Shown: in pieces, positions 41,997 through 52,280 of the stretch | Numbering within the stretch: position 1 is the first letter of the stretch | Layout of the letters: each line of letters begins with the position of its first letter | Source: Palsa-744 sp036498265 | Lineage (GTDB): Bacteria > Actinomycetota > Thermoleophilia > Solirubrobacterales > Solirubrobacteraceae | Direction of reading: 5' to 3' | NCBI GenBank assembly: GCA_036498265.1 | Contig: DASYFT010000038.1 | Span: 26,443-90,442 of the forward strand | Length of the DNA: 64,000 nucleotides | Program-made: the position numbers and the translations under genes | The notes under the pieces: model-generated | What the model was told of the DNA's origin: nothing | The model's input: the letters and a program-made list of their open reading frames with translations, nothing else | Database searches by the model: none

Positions 41997-43426
41997 GGGG
42001 CTGGGACGCCACGCGGATCGCCGAAGCGTCGGGTTCGCGGCTCCTGCGCGAGCCGTCCGGCACCTCCCGGGCGCCCGGACCGATGCGCGCCGGCATCGAC
42101 TCGCGGATGCTCGGCGCGGACGACCTCTTCGTCGGCCTGCGCGGCGAGCGGGCGGACGGTGGGGCGCACGCCGCCGAGGCCCTCGCGGGGGGCGCCTGGG
42201 GGGTGCTCGTCGCCCCCGAGCACGCCCGCGCCGCCGAGCGCGCGCAGGCGCCCGGGGCGGTCCTCGAGCATCCCGATCCGCTCGCGGCTCTGCAGCAGCT
42301 CGCCGCGGCGTGGCGCCGTGAGCTCGGGGCGGGCGGCGCCAAGGTGATCGCCATCACGGGCTCGACGGGCAAGACCTCGACGAAGGACATCCTCGCGTCG
42401 CTTCTGGCGTCGCACCTCCGCACGGCCGCCAGCGCCGCGAACCTCAACACGGAGATCGGGTTGCCGCTCGCGATCCTGGCTGCCCCGCGCGACAGCGAGG
42501 CGCTCGTGCTCGAGATGGCGATGCGCGGCAGCGGCCAGATCGCCGAGCTGACCGCCATCGCGACCCCGGACGTCGGCGTGATCGTCAACGTCGGGCCGGC
42601 GCACCTCGAGCTGCTCGGGTCGCTGGAGGCCGTCGCCGCCGCCAAGGCGGAGCTGATCGCCGGCCTCGCCCCCGGAGCGACCATCGTGCTGCCCTACCGG
42701 GAGCCGCTGCTGGAGCCGCACCTGCGCACCGATCTGCGGACGATCACGTTCGGCGACGGCGGCGATGTCCGGCTTCTGGAGCGGCGCCCCGACGGACGGA
42801 CGCGGATCCGGCATGGCGAGCGAGAGATCGAGCTGTGGCCCTCCTTCGGCGCGCGACACAACCTGCAGAACCTCCTGGCCGCGGTCGCCGTCGCGGGGGC
42901 GATCGGGATCACCCCCGCCGGCCGCCTGCAGGTGCGCTTCTCCGACATGCGAGGAGACCGCATCGCGCTTGCAAACGGCGTGATCCTCGTCGACGACTGC
43001 TACAACGCCAACCCGATGTCCATGCGCGCGGCGATCGACGACCTCGCCGAGACCGCCCCGGCCCGCCGCGTGGCGCTGCTCGGGGACATGCTCGAGCTGG
43101 GCCCCGACGCCCCGCGGCTGCACCGCGAGGTCGGGCGGCACGCGCACGCCCGCGGCGTGGAGCTGCTGGTCACCGCCGGTCCGCTTGCGGCAGAGATCTC
43201 CGCGGGCTTCGGCGGTGAGGCCCACGTGGCGCAGGATGCCGCGGGCGCCGCCGAGCTGCTTGCGGGGCTGCTTCGCCCGCGCGACACCGTTCTCGTCAAG
43301 GGCTCGCGGGGCGTCGGCCTCGAGCGGGCCGTCGCAACGCTGCGCGCAGCCGCCGGCCGGCCGGCCACCGGAGAGGCGCTCGACGGCGACCCGCTCACGC
43401 CCGCCGCAGGCTCGGGGCGTCGCTGA
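41993..43426 (+). CDS. murF: UDP-MurNAc-pentapeptide synthetase
   Basis: 477 residues from GTG 41993. It has the MurF pattern: IDSRMLGADDLFVGLRGERA, P-loop GSTGKTSTKD, NLNTEIGLPLAILAA, VNVGPAHLELLGSLE and VDDCYNANPMSMRAAIDDL. It adds D-Ala-D-Ala to the tripeptide. Its stop is immediately followed by the mraY ATG. Order murE-murF-mraY is canonical; murD, normally next after mraY, is missing from the cluster. Confidence 0.94.
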   Translation: MRGWDATRIAEASGSRLLREPSGTSRAPGPMRAGIDSRMLGADDLFVGLRGERADGGAHAAEALAGGAWGVLVAPEHARAAERAQAPGAVLEHPDPLAALQQLAAAWRRELGAGGAKVIAITGSTGKTSTKDILASLLASHLRTAASAANLNTEIGLPLAILAAPRDSEALVLEMAMRGSGQIAELTAIATPDVGVIVNVGPAHLELLGSLEAVAAAKAELIAGLAPGATIVLPYREPLLEPHLRTDLRTITFGDGGDVRLLERRPDGRTRIRHGEREIELWPSFGARHNLQNLLAAVAVAGAIGITPAGRLQVRFSDMRGDRIALANGVILVDDCYNANPMSMRAAIDDLAETAPARRVALLGDMLELGPDAPRLHREVGRHAHARGVELLVTAGPLAAEISAGFGGEAHVAQDAAGAAELLAGLLRPRDTVLVKGSRGVGLERAVATLRAAAGRPATGEALDGDPLTPAAGSGRR

Positions 43427-44395
43427 ATGGGGCGCATCCTCTTCGGTGGCACAGCGGCGCTGCTGATCTGCATATTCCTGAGCCCCAAGTTCATCGAGTT
43501 CCTGCGCCAGCGCGAGTTCGGGCAGCACATTCGCGAGGACGGGCCGGAGGGACACCACCAGAAGGCCGGAACGCCGACCATGGGCGGGATCATCCTGTTC
43601 CTCGCCGTGTCGGTCGCCTTCCTGATCCTGACCGACTACGAATGGCGCTCGGTGGGCGTGTTCGGCGCGGCGATCGCGTGCGCGCTTCTGGGGTTCGCCG
43701 ACGACTACACCAAGCTGATCAAGCGCCGCTCGCTCGGGTTGCGCGCGCGCACCAAGCTCGGCGTCACGATCGCCATCTCCGTCGGGCTCTGGTTCATCGC
43801 AACGCAGGAGGCCCACCTGCCCTCGACCCTGTGGCTGCGCTTCGTCGACTACCACGTCGACCTCGGCCCGCTCTACCCGCTCCTGATCTACTTCGTCGTG
43901 GCAGGGACCACCAGTGCGGTGAACCTCACCGACGGGCTCGACGGGCTGGCCGCCGGCTGCGCCGCCATCGCCCTGCTCGCCTACATCGGCATCACGTTCC
44001 TGGCGGGCGACTTCGACCTAGCGATGCTTGCCGGGTGCCTGGTGGGCGGGTGCATCGGCTTCCTGTGGTTCAACGCCTTCCCGGCGACGATCTTCATGGG
44101 CGACACCGGTTCGCTCGGGCTCGGCGGCGCGATTGCCGGGCTGGCCGTGATGACAAAGACGGAGGTGCTGCTGATACTGCTCGGCGGGATCTTCGTGATC
44201 GAGGCGCTGTCGGTGGTGATCCAGGTCATCTCCTTCCAGGTGACGCGCCGGCGCGTCTTCCTGATGGCGCCGATCCACCACCACTTCGAGCTCAAGGCCT
44301 GGTCGGAGACGAAGATCATCCTGCGCTTCTGGATCGTGGCCTCGATCTGCGCGGCGATCGGGTTCACGATCTTCCGCCAGAGCCGCGGAGTCTGA
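43427..44395 (+). CDS. mraY: Phospho-MurNAc-pentapeptide transferase
   Basis: 322 residues, starting ATG directly after the murF TGA. Ten or so hydrophobic helices. Active-site segments: EGHHQKAGTPTMGGIILF, LGFADDYTKLIKRRSLG (DDY), NLTDGLDGLAAGC and NAFPATIFMGDTGSLGLGG, and APIHHHFEL near the end. It transfers phospho-MurNAc-pentapeptide to undecaprenyl phosphate to make lipid I. A run of nine G's (44411-44419) follows; the next gene is a DoxX protein, not murD. Confidence 0.95.
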   Translation: MGRILFGGTAALLICIFLSPKFIEFLRQREFGQHIREDGPEGHHQKAGTPTMGGIILFLAVSVAFLILTDYEWRSVGVFGAAIACALLGFADDYTKLIKRRSLGLRARTKLGVTIAISVGLWFIATQEAHLPSTLWLRFVDYHVDLGPLYPLLIYFVVAGTTSAVNLTDGLDGLAAGCAAIALLAYIGITFLAGDFDLAMLAGCLVGGCIGFLWFNAFPATIFMGDTGSLGLGGAIAGLAVMTKTEVLLILLGGIFVIEALSVVIQVISFQVTRRRVFLMAPIHHHFELKAWSETKIILRFWIVASICAAIGFTIFRQSRGV

Positions 44396-44511
44396 GAAAC
44401 CCCACACACCGGGGGGGGGCGCGGCGCGAGTGCGGGTTGCGTTGGCTCGCCTCCAACCTATGCAAACCTGGTGAGGTCCCCCGCAACTCCAACCATCATC
44501 CGGAGGTCCCG

Positions 44512-45090
44512 ATGCTCGGTCTCGCAGTGCTCCGCACAGTTGTAGGAGGCCTGTTCATGGGCCACGGACTGCAGAAGCTCGCAGGCTGGTTCGAAGGGCA
44601 CGGACTGCACGCGACGGGCCAGAGCTTCGAGTCGATGGGGCTGCGCCCCGGCAAGGTCCACGCAACCGGCGCCGGGCTCAGCGAGACGGTCGGCGGCGCG
44701 CTCATCGCAGCCGGCCTTCTGACGCCGCTAGGCGCCTCGCTGCTTAGCGGGACGATGATCACCGCGATTCGCAAGGTGCACGCGCCGAACGGCCCCTGGG
44801 TCACCAAAGGCGGCTACGAGTACAACCTCGTTCTGCTCGCCGTCGTCTTCGCGATCACCGATCTCGGCCCGGGCGAGCTATCGCTCGACGCGAGGCTCGG
44901 CACCAGGCGAGCCGGACCGGGCTGGGCCATCGCCCAGCTCACGGCCGGCGCGATCGGCTCCACTGCGGTACTCGCCTTCGCGGAACGCCAGCCGGCCGAA
45001 CCGCAGCCCGCCGCCCAGCCGAGCAGCGCGGAGGCCGAGAACAACGGCGCCGTCTCGAGGGAGTCCTCCGAAGCGCCCGCCCAAGCCTGA
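44512..45090 (+). CDS. DoxX family membrane protein in the murD position
   Basis: 192 residues from ATG 44512 (GGAGG at 44502-44506). LRTVVGGLFMGHGLQKLAGW is the DoxX entry motif (GHGLQKL); further hydrophobic helices follow (GGALIAAGLLTPLGASLLSG, YNLVLLAVVFAITDLG). The family has four membrane helices and includes quinol-oxidase-associated subunits and redox or stress-linked proteins. The C-terminal ~50 residues are polar and disordered. It has no known role in peptidoglycan synthesis, yet it sits between mraY and ftsW, where murD belongs. Confidence 0.8.
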   Translation: MLGLAVLRTVVGGLFMGHGLQKLAGWFEGHGLHATGQSFESMGLRPGKVHATGAGLSETVGGALIAAGLLTPLGASLLSGTMITAIRKVHAPNGPWVTKGGYEYNLVLLAVVFAITDLGPGELSLDARLGTRRAGPGWAIAQLTAGAIGSTAVLAFAERQPAEPQPAAQPSSAEAENNGAVSRESSEAPAQA

Positions 45091-45137
45091 CCGCTGGCGC
45101 GAGAGGCTTCGTCGCGCCGGCGTCGAAATGACCTGGG

Positions 45138-46493
45138 ATGCCAGCAGCCGCAGCCCGGGGAAGCCGATCGGCGAGAGCCTCTCCAGCGCGCGCTGAGGGG
45201 CGCCGGCGGCGCGGTCGAAAGCCGGCAGCGGCCGAGCGGTCGCTCGAGCACAGGATCCTGATCACCGCGACGCTCTGCCTGCTGGCGTTCGGAGCGGTCA
45301 TGGTCTACAGCGCCTCCTCCGCGACCACGCTGCTGCGGGGGCACGGCTACGGCGGCGGCTACCTCGTCAAGTTCCTCGTCTACGGCGCCCTCGGCCTGGT
45401 GCTCATGCAGATGCTCGCCCGCGACGGCGTAGCGAAAGTGCAGAGCATCACCGCGCCGCTGTTGGTCATCTCGTTCGTGCTCGTGCTGGCCGTGCACATC
45501 CCGCACGTGGGCGTCAGCGTCAACGGGGCGCGCCGCTGGATCGGCCCCGGGCCGCTGCAGTTCCAGCCCTCCGAGCTGATGAAGCTGGCGCTCGTGCTCT
45601 ACGCCGCGACGCTCCTCGCCAAGCGGCCGCAGCGCGTCCACGACCTGCGCGAACTCGCCAAACCGCTGCTGTTCGTTGTCGCGGCCGCCTGCCTGCTGGT
45701 CTTCTCCCAGCCCGACCTGGGCACCGCGATGGTGATCGCCTTCACCGTCAGCGCGCTGCTGGTGGCGGCCGGCATCCCGATGCGCAAGCTCGGCATGATC
45801 GCCGGCGGTGTCCTCGGCTTCGTCCTGCTCTACGCGCTCATCCGTCCCTATGCCCGCGCCCGGCTCACCTCGTTCCTCGACCCCTGGGCCCACGCCTCCT
45901 CGAGTGGCTTCCAGGCGGTGCAGGGCCAGATCGCGATCGGCTCGGGCGGCATGTTCGGCGTCGGCCCCGGCCAGTCGGTGCAGAAGATCTTCTACCTGCC
46001 GGAGGCGCCCACCGACTTCATCCTCGCCGTCATCGCCGAGGAGCTCGGCGTCGTCGGGGTCTGCGCGCTGCTGTTCCTCTACGGGCTCATCGGCTACGCG
46101 GGTCTACGGGCCGCGAAGGCCGCGCGGAGCCTCTACAGCGCGCTCATCGCGGTCGGTGTCACCGCCCTGATCCTCTCGCAGGCGATACTCAACGTGTTCG
46201 CCGTCCTCGGACTGGCGCCGCTCACGGGTGTTCCGCTGCCGTTCGTCTCCTACGGCTCCAGCAGCCTGATCGTGATGCTGGCCGGCATGGGGCTGCTGCT
46301 CAACGTCGCCGCCGGCGCCACCGGGCACGTGCGCGCGGTCGCGCCCGGACGCAGGCGCTCTGCCGACGCCGGCGCCCGTGAACCGGCACGATGGGTCGGT
46401 GATCGGAGCCCCGAGGAAGATCGTGATAGCCGCCGGTGGGACCGCCGGGCACGTGGTGCCGGCGCTCGCGGTGGCCGAAGCGCTGCGGGCTGA
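45138..46493 (+). CDS. ftsW: Septal peptidoglycan polymerase FtsW (SEDS)
   Basis: 451 residues from ATG 45138; the first ~30 residues are Arg/Ala-rich. The SEDS core has MVYSASSATTL, NGARRWIGPGPLQFQPSE, FSQPDLGTAMVI, SGFQAVQGQIAIGSGGMFGVGPGQS and PTDFILAVIAEELG, and GVPLPFVSYGSSSL near the end. It polymerises lipid II with FtsI. The frame continues ~116 bp past the murG start, giving a charged C-terminal tail rich in Arg and Asp; whether that tail is functional is unclear. Confidence 0.93.
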   Translation: MPAAAARGSRSARASPARAEGRRRRGRKPAAAERSLEHRILITATLCLLAFGAVMVYSASSATTLLRGHGYGGGYLVKFLVYGALGLVLMQMLARDGVAKVQSITAPLLVISFVLVLAVHIPHVGVSVNGARRWIGPGPLQFQPSELMKLALVLYAATLLAKRPQRVHDLRELAKPLLFVVAAACLLVFSQPDLGTAMVIAFTVSALLVAAGIPMRKLGMIAGGVLGFVLLYALIRPYARARLTSFLDPWAHASSSGFQAVQGQIAIGSGGMFGVGPGQSVQKIFYLPEAPTDFILAVIAEELGVVGVCALLFLYGLIGYAGLRAAKAARSLYSALIAVGVTALILSQAILNVFAVLGLAPLTGVPLPFVSYGSSSLIVMLAGMGLLLNVAAGATGHVRAVAPGRRRSADAGAREPARWVGDRSPEEDRDSRRWDRRARGAGARGGRSAAG

Positions 46494-47469
46494 GGGCGCC
46501 GAGGTCACGTTCATCGGCGGCGGCCGAGCCGAGGCGCAGCTGGTCCCGGGCGCGAACTACCCGCTCTACACGATCTCGGTGGAAGGCCTCAGCCGGACCA
46601 ACCCGCTGCGGGCCCTGAGGGCGCTGGCGCTGGCGCTCGCCGCCGTGCCGCGGGCGCGATCGCTGCTGCGGACGCTCGAGCCCGACGCGGTCATGGGAGG
46701 CGGTGGCTACGTCTCGGCGCCCGTGGGACTGGCGGCGCTCAGCCGTCGCATCCCGCTCGTGCTCACGGAGGCCGACGGCCACCTGGGCCTCACCAACCGG
46801 GCGCTGGCGCGCTTCGCCAGGCGCGTGTGCCTCGCGTTCCCGGTTCCGGGTCGTGACGGCCCCCGCTATCGCGTCACCGGCAGGCCCGTGCCGCGTACGA
46901 CGGGCGACCGGATCGCCGCGCGGCGGCGGTTCGGCATCGCGCCGGAGGAGACCTGCGTGCTGGTGTTCGGCGGGTCGCTGGGAGCGCGCACGATCAACCT
47001 GGCGAGCGTCGAGTCGCTCGCGGGGGCGCCGTTTCGGGTGCTCCACGTCTGCGGGCGCCGTGACCACGCCGAGCTGTCCGCACGCGAGCTGCCCGACGGC
47101 TATGAGCTGCACGAGTACCTCGAGCTCGAGGACTTCGGCCAGGCGCTCGCCGCCGCCGACCTCGTGGTCGCGAGAGCGGGAGGCTCGGTGTTCGAGATCG
47201 CCGCCAGCGGCCGCCCGGCGATCCTGGTGCCCTATCCCCAGGCCTCCGGCGACCACCAGAGCGCCAACGCACGCTGGATGACCGACGCGGGCGCCGCGAT
47301 CACCATCCCGGACTCCGAGCTGACCGCCGGGCGCCTCGGCGCCGAGGTGGCCGCGCTGCTGGCCGACCCCGACCGCCTCGCGGCGATGTCGGCGGCCGCC
47401 GCGAGCCTCGCGCGCCCGCACGCCGCGCGCGAGGTCGCCGGCGAGCTGCTGGAGGCCGCACGGCGGTGA
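46378..47469 (+). CDS. murG: Lipid II synthase (GlcNAc transferase) MurG
   Basis: 363 residues from GTG 46378 (GTG 46399 is an alternative). N-terminal GGTAGHVVPALAVAEAL, GGGRAEAQLVPGANYPL, VMGGGGYVSAPVGLAAL and the C-terminal VFGGSLGARTIN, VVARAGGSVFEIAASGRP and PYPQASGDHQSANARWM are MurG hallmarks (GT28). It adds GlcNAc to lipid I at the inner membrane face. Its start is 95-116 bp inside ftsW in another frame. It overlaps murC by 4 bp. Confidence 0.94.
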   Translation: MNRHDGSVIGAPRKIVIAAGGTAGHVVPALAVAEALRAEGAEVTFIGGGRAEAQLVPGANYPLYTISVEGLSRTNPLRALRALALALAAVPRARSLLRTLEPDAVMGGGGYVSAPVGLAALSRRIPLVLTEADGHLGLTNRALARFARRVCLAFPVPGRDGPRYRVTGRPVPRTTGDRIAARRRFGIAPEETCVLVFGGSLGARTINLASVESLAGAPFRVLHVCGRRDHAELSARELPDGYELHEYLELEDFGQALAAADLVVARAGGSVFEIAASGRPAILVPYPQASGDHQSANARWMTDAGAAITIPDSELTAGRLGAEVAALLADPDRLAAMSAAAASLARPHAAREVAGELLEAARR

Positions 47470-48853
47470 GTGCCGTCGAGCGGCCGTGGAGCGGGCGCCG
47501 GATCCACCTGGTCGGCGTCGGTGGCGCCGGCATGAGCGCCTACGCGCGTGCGGCCCATGCCCTGGGAGCCGAGATCAGCGGCTCCGACGCCGCCGAGACG
47601 CCGTACCTGGAGCGTCTCGCCGCCGACGGGGTGCTGCAGGCGCAGGTCGGTCACAGCCCCGAGAACCTGCCGGCCGGCCCGGGCGTGGAGCTCGTCTACT
47701 CGACCGCCGTCCCCGCCGAGAACCCTGAGCGGGTCGCCGCCCGCGAACGGGGCATCCCCGAGCGCACGCGAGCCCAGCTGCTCGGCGAGCTCACCGCGCT
47801 GAGGCGCACGATCGCCGTCGCCGGCACGCACGGCAAGACGACGACGGCCTCGATGCTCGTCCACGCGCTGCGCGGCGCCGGGCTGGATCCGGGATGGCTG
47901 GTCGGAGGGGCCGTCGGCGGCGGGCTCGCCAACGCGCACTGGTCGGACGGCGAGTGGCTCGTCGTCGAGGCGGACGAGTCCGACCGCTCGATGCTCGAGC
48001 TGAGCGTCGAGGTCGCGGTGCTGACCAACGTCGAGCTCGACCATCATGCGAGCTTCTCCTCGCTGGCGCAGCTGCGCTCGGATTTCGGCCGGTTCCTCGC
48101 CGCTCCCCGGTGCGCCGTCATCTGGGACCGGCCGGAGCTGCTCGAGCTGCGCGAGGGCCCCGTCGCGGCCTACTCGCCGCAGGAGCTCGGGCTGACGCCG
48201 GGGGGGTCGCAGTTCCTCTGGCGCGGGCGCCAGGTGCGGCTATCGGTGCCCGGCGCCCACAACGCGGTCAACGCCGCGGCCGCGCTCGAGGCGGCCGCCG
48301 CGGCGGGCGCCGAGCCGCAACCCGCGATCGCCGCGCTCGAGAGCTTCTCCGGCGCCGGCAGGCGCTTTCAGCCACTCGGGCTCACCGCGCGCGGGGCCGC
48401 ACTGTACGACGACTACGCGCACCATCCGACCGAGGTGCAAGCCACGCTGAGCGGCGCGCGGACGCTTGCCCCGGGACGGCTGGTGGCGGTCTTCCAGCCG
48501 CACCTGTACTCGCGAACGGCGCTGCTCGCGAGGGAGTTCGGTGTGGCCCTCGCGCTGGCCGACGTGGCGGTGGTCCTCGACGTATACCCGGCGCGCGAGC
48601 GGGCGCAGGACCACCCGGGAGTGAGCGGCCTGATGATCGCCGAGGCCACCGCCGACGCCGCCGCCGGAAGGCCCGTCTACTGGCTGCCGACGTTCGCCGA
48701 CGCCGGGCCCGTCCTGCGCGACCTGCTCGGCGAGGGGGATCTCTGCGTGCTCATGGGGGCCGGCGACGTCGACGCTCTCGGTCGCGAGCTGGTGGCGATG
48801 ACCGCGCCGCGCCAGCCGGCCCGCCGGGCACCGGGCGAGGAGGCGCGCTCGCG

Positions 48854-48857
<4 letters not shown>
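47466..48857 (+). CDS. murC: UDP-MurNAc:L-alanine ligase
   Basis: 463 residues from GTG 47466 (GTGA overlap with murG). It begins with HLVGVGGAGMSAYAR and SDAAETPYLERLAADGV, has the Mur ligase P-loop GTHGKTTTASM, VVEADESDRSML, LTNVELDHHASF and DDYAHHPTEVQATL. It attaches L-Ala to UDP-MurNAc, the first amino acid of the stem. It overlaps murB by 4 bp. All motifs for ATP and substrate binding are intact. Confidence 0.95.
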
Positions 48858-49759
<902 letters not shown>

Positions 49760-49851
49760 GCAGGGAGGGCAGGGGCGGACCGCTGCCGGTGGCGCGTGCC
49801 GTCGGGACCGGCCGGTAGGGGTTCGCCTCGAGAGGTCGAAGACTCCTCCCA

Positions 49852-50961
49852 ATGGATCGCTCCGTTGCCGGCCGGCCGCAGACCGCGGGCCGGATGCCCC
49901 CGTTCGGCCGTCTCGCCCTGCCGCGCCTGCTGTCAACGGGGCGCCGGGCCGTCGAAGCCGCCCGTCCGGGGCTGGCGCTCCTCGCCCGCAGGCGGCGGCT
50001 TCGGATCGCGCTCGCCGCCGTCGTGTTCGCACTTGCGCTGCTGTCCGCCGGCTGGATGCTCCTGAGGCACTCGCCGCTGGTTGCCGTCCAGCACGTCCGG
50101 GTGAGCGGCGTCCACGGTCCGGAGGCCCGCGCGATCGACGCCGCCCTCACCACCGCCGGCCGGCGGATGAGCACCCTCGACGTTCGGATCGGTGCGCTGC
50201 GTGCGGCCGTCGCGCCGTTTCGCGTCGTACGCGAGCTGCACGCGAGCGCGAGCTTTCCGCACGGCCTGCGGATAAGTGTCGTCGAGCAGCTGCCGGTCGC
50301 AGCCCTCACCGTGGGCAGCGTGCGCTCGGCCGTCGCGGCCGACGGCGTCGTGCTCGGGCCGGCACTGCTCAGGAGCTCGCTGCCGACTCTCGACGGGAGC
50401 TTCCTGCCGGCGCCCGGAGGGCGCCTGCGCAGCCAGGCCATGCTCGCGCCGCTCGCGGTCCTCGGGGCCGCGCCGCCGTCGCTGGCACGGCTCGTCTCGC
50501 GCGTCTTCAGCGGGCCCAAGGGGCTCACCGTCGCGATGAGCAGCGGCCTCCAGGCGTACTTCGGCGATGGCAGCCGGCCGCATGCCAAGTGGCTGTCGCT
50601 CGCTCGAGTGCTCGCGGACTCCAGCTCCTCGGGTGCCTCCTACGTCGACGTGCGCCTGCCCGAGCGGCCCGCCGCCGGGTTCCCGGCCGGCACCGCGCCG
50701 CCGTCCTCCGGCGCCGCATCCGAAGCGTCATCCACAGCCGAACCCGCGGCAGGCGGGGAATCGACCGTCCAGGCCCTGGCCGCCGGGCTGGCCCGCAACA
50801 ACCCGTCCACCGGATCGAGCCCGGGGGGAGCCACGAGCACCTCGCCCTCGGGCGCCGGCTCATCCTCCTCCAGCTCCGAACCGAGCTCCACCGGCGGAGG
50901 GGAAGGCAGCGAAACCGGCCGCGAAGAAAGCCAGCGGCCATCTCCCGAAAGAGGCGGCTGA
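49852..50961 (+). CDS. ftsQ: Division protein FtsQ with low-complexity tail
   Basis: 369 residues from ATG 49852. A basic cytoplasmic N-terminus, one membrane helix (IALAAVVFALALLSAGWML, residues ~50-70) and a POTRA-type domain (LVAVQHVRVSGVHGPEA, VRELHASASFPHGLRIS) identify FtsQ, the septal complex hub. The C-terminal ~90 residues are Ser/Gly/Ala/Pro-rich with a Ser run (GAGSSSSSSEPSS). Glutamates there are mostly GAA. The stop codon lies in the first of two 24-bp direct repeats. ftsA is not seen nearby. Confidence 0.85.
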   Translation: MDRSVAGRPQTAGRMPPFGRLALPRLLSTGRRAVEAARPGLALLARRRRLRIALAAVVFALALLSAGWMLLRHSPLVAVQHVRVSGVHGPEARAIDAALTTAGRRMSTLDVRIGALRAAVAPFRVVRELHASASFPHGLRISVVEQLPVAALTVGSVRSAVAADGVVLGPALLRSSLPTLDGSFLPAPGGRLRSQAMLAPLAVLGAAPPSLARLVSRVFSGPKGLTVAMSSGLQAYFGDGSRPHAKWLSLARVLADSSSSGASYVDVRLPERPAAGFPAGTAPPSSGAASEASSTAEPAAGGESTVQALAAGLARNNPSTGSSPGGATSTSPSGAGSSSSSSEPSSTGGGEGSETGREESQRPSPERGG

Positions 50962-50994
50962 CACGCTCGAGAAAGGGGTGGCTGACACACTCAG
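50947..50994 (+). repeat. Two 24-bp direct repeats at the ftsQ stop
   Basis: GAAAGAGGCGGCTGACACGC (50947 on) is repeated as GAAAGGGGTGGCTGACACAC (50971 on), head to tail with 5 mismatches in 24. Copy 1 includes the ftsQ stop (TGA 50959-50961); copy 2 repeats that TGA in the same phase. Confidence 0.75.
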
Positions 50995-51091
50995 GCTCGA
51001 CCTGAGGTTGAGGGCAGCAGGCCGGCGATTCTCACCCACAGGTCGAGAGTCGGCCGATCTGCAACGATCCTTGCGAGACTGCACCCCCTCG

Positions 51092-51120
51092 TTGACAGGG
51101 CGAAGTTGCCTGCATAACGT
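51092..51120 (+). promoter_or_regulatory. ftsZ: ftsZ promoter TTGACA-N17-TAACGT
   Basis: TTGACA (51092-51097) and TAACGT (51115-51120) are spaced 17 bp, close to a consensus sigma-70-type promoter, 75 bp before the ftsZ ATG. It lets ftsZ be expressed apart from the upstream cluster. TCCGAA/TTCGGA (51152-51157, 51179-51184) is an inverted repeat in its leader. Confidence 0.6.
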
Positions 51121-51195
51121 GCACAACTCTGCGGTTCGGCGACCGGTATGCTCCGAACCCTAAACAGCTACTGAAGGCTTCGGACAGAACCCATC

Positions 51196-52272
51196 ATGGA
51201 GAGCAGCGGAAGCTATCTGGCGGTCATCAAGGTCGTCGGCGTCGGCGGCGGCGGGACCAACGCGGTCAGCCGCATGGTCGACGCGGGCCTGCGCGGGGTC
51301 GAGTTCATCGCCGCCAACACGGACGCCCAGGCGCTCGCCATGTGCGACGCCGACATAAAGCTGAACATCGGCCACGAGTCCACCAAGGGGCTCGGAGCGG
51401 GCGCCAACCCGGACGTCGGGCTCGCCGCAGCCTCGGAGTCCCGCGACGACATCAAGGAGGCGCTCAAGGGCGCCGACATGGTCTTCGTGACCGCCGGGGA
51501 GGGCGGTGGCACCGGCACCGGCGCCGCGCCCGTCATCGCCGAGATCGCCAAGAACGAGATCGGCGCGCTCACCGTCGGCGTCGTCACGCGGCCCTTCGAC
51601 TTCGAGGGCTCGCAGCGAGCCGGCCAGGCCACCGAGGGGATCGAGCGGCTGCGCGAGGTCGTCGACACGCTGATCGTCATCCCCAACGAGAAGCTGCTCG
51701 CCGTCGTCGAGCGGCGCACGTCGATGCTCGATGCCTTCCGCGAGGCCGACAACGTGCTGCGGCAGGGAGTCCAGGGCATCACCGACCTGATCACGATCCC
51801 AGGGCTGATCAACCTCGACTTCGCCGACGTCCGCACGATCATGCAGGACGCCGGCTCGGCACTCATGGGAATCGGCACCGCCGGCGGCGAGAACCGCACC
51901 AGCGAAGCCGCCCGGGCTGCGATCTCCTCGCCGCTGCTCGAGGAGTCCGTCGACGGCGCCACCGGCATCCTGCTGAACATCACCGGCGGCAGGGACCTCG
52001 GCCTGTTCGAGGTCAACGAGGCGGCAGAGATCATCCAGAGCGCCGCCGACGCAAACGCCAACATCATCTTCGGCGCCGTGATCGACGAGAGCATGGGGGA
52101 CGACGTCCGCGTCACCGTCATCGGCACGGGCTTCGACCACCGGCCCGGTCGTGCTGCGCGACGCGACAGGCGCGCCACCCGCCCGGACCGCAACCCCGTC
52201 ATCTCCGAGCGTCAGCGCTCGACGCTCGAGATCTCCGACGACGACATCGACGTACCGCCCTTCCTGCGCTAG
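51196..52272 (+). CDS. ftsZ: Cell division GTPase FtsZ
   Basis: 358 residues from ATG 51196. N-terminal IKVVGVGGGGTNAVSRM, tubulin signature GGGTGTGAAPVIAE (~104-117), T7-type NLDFADVRTIM and GIGTAGGENR are complete. The C-terminal conserved peptide DDIDVPPFLR, which binds partners such as SepF or FtsW in actinobacteria, ends the protein. The linker is short and Arg-rich. FtsZ forms the division ring. ftsA is absent here, as in actinobacteria generally. Confidence 0.96.
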   Translation: MESSGSYLAVIKVVGVGGGGTNAVSRMVDAGLRGVEFIAANTDAQALAMCDADIKLNIGHESTKGLGAGANPDVGLAAASESRDDIKEALKGADMVFVTAGEGGGTGTGAAPVIAEIAKNEIGALTVGVVTRPFDFEGSQRAGQATEGIERLREVVDTLIVIPNEKLLAVVERRTSMLDAFREADNVLRQGVQGITDLITIPGLINLDFADVRTIMQDAGSALMGIGTAGGENRTSEAARAAISSPLLEESVDGATGILLNITGGRDLGLFEVNEAAEIIQSAADANANIIFGAVIDESMGDDVRVTVIGTGFDHRPGRAARRDRRATRPDRNPVISERQRSTLEISDDDIDVPPFLR

Positions 52273-52280
52273 GAGCCGTG

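Noticed and set aside
41498..43855. 785-codon open frame on the minus strand across murE/murF/mraY
   Set aside because: Mirror of high-GC coding on the plus strand; Arg/Gly/Asp-rich composition without motifs, while the plus-strand genes are certain.
44411..44419. Run of nine G as a phase-variation tract
   Set aside because: It lies between mraY and the DoxX gene, outside any reading frame, and no promoter spacing depends on it as far as can be seen.
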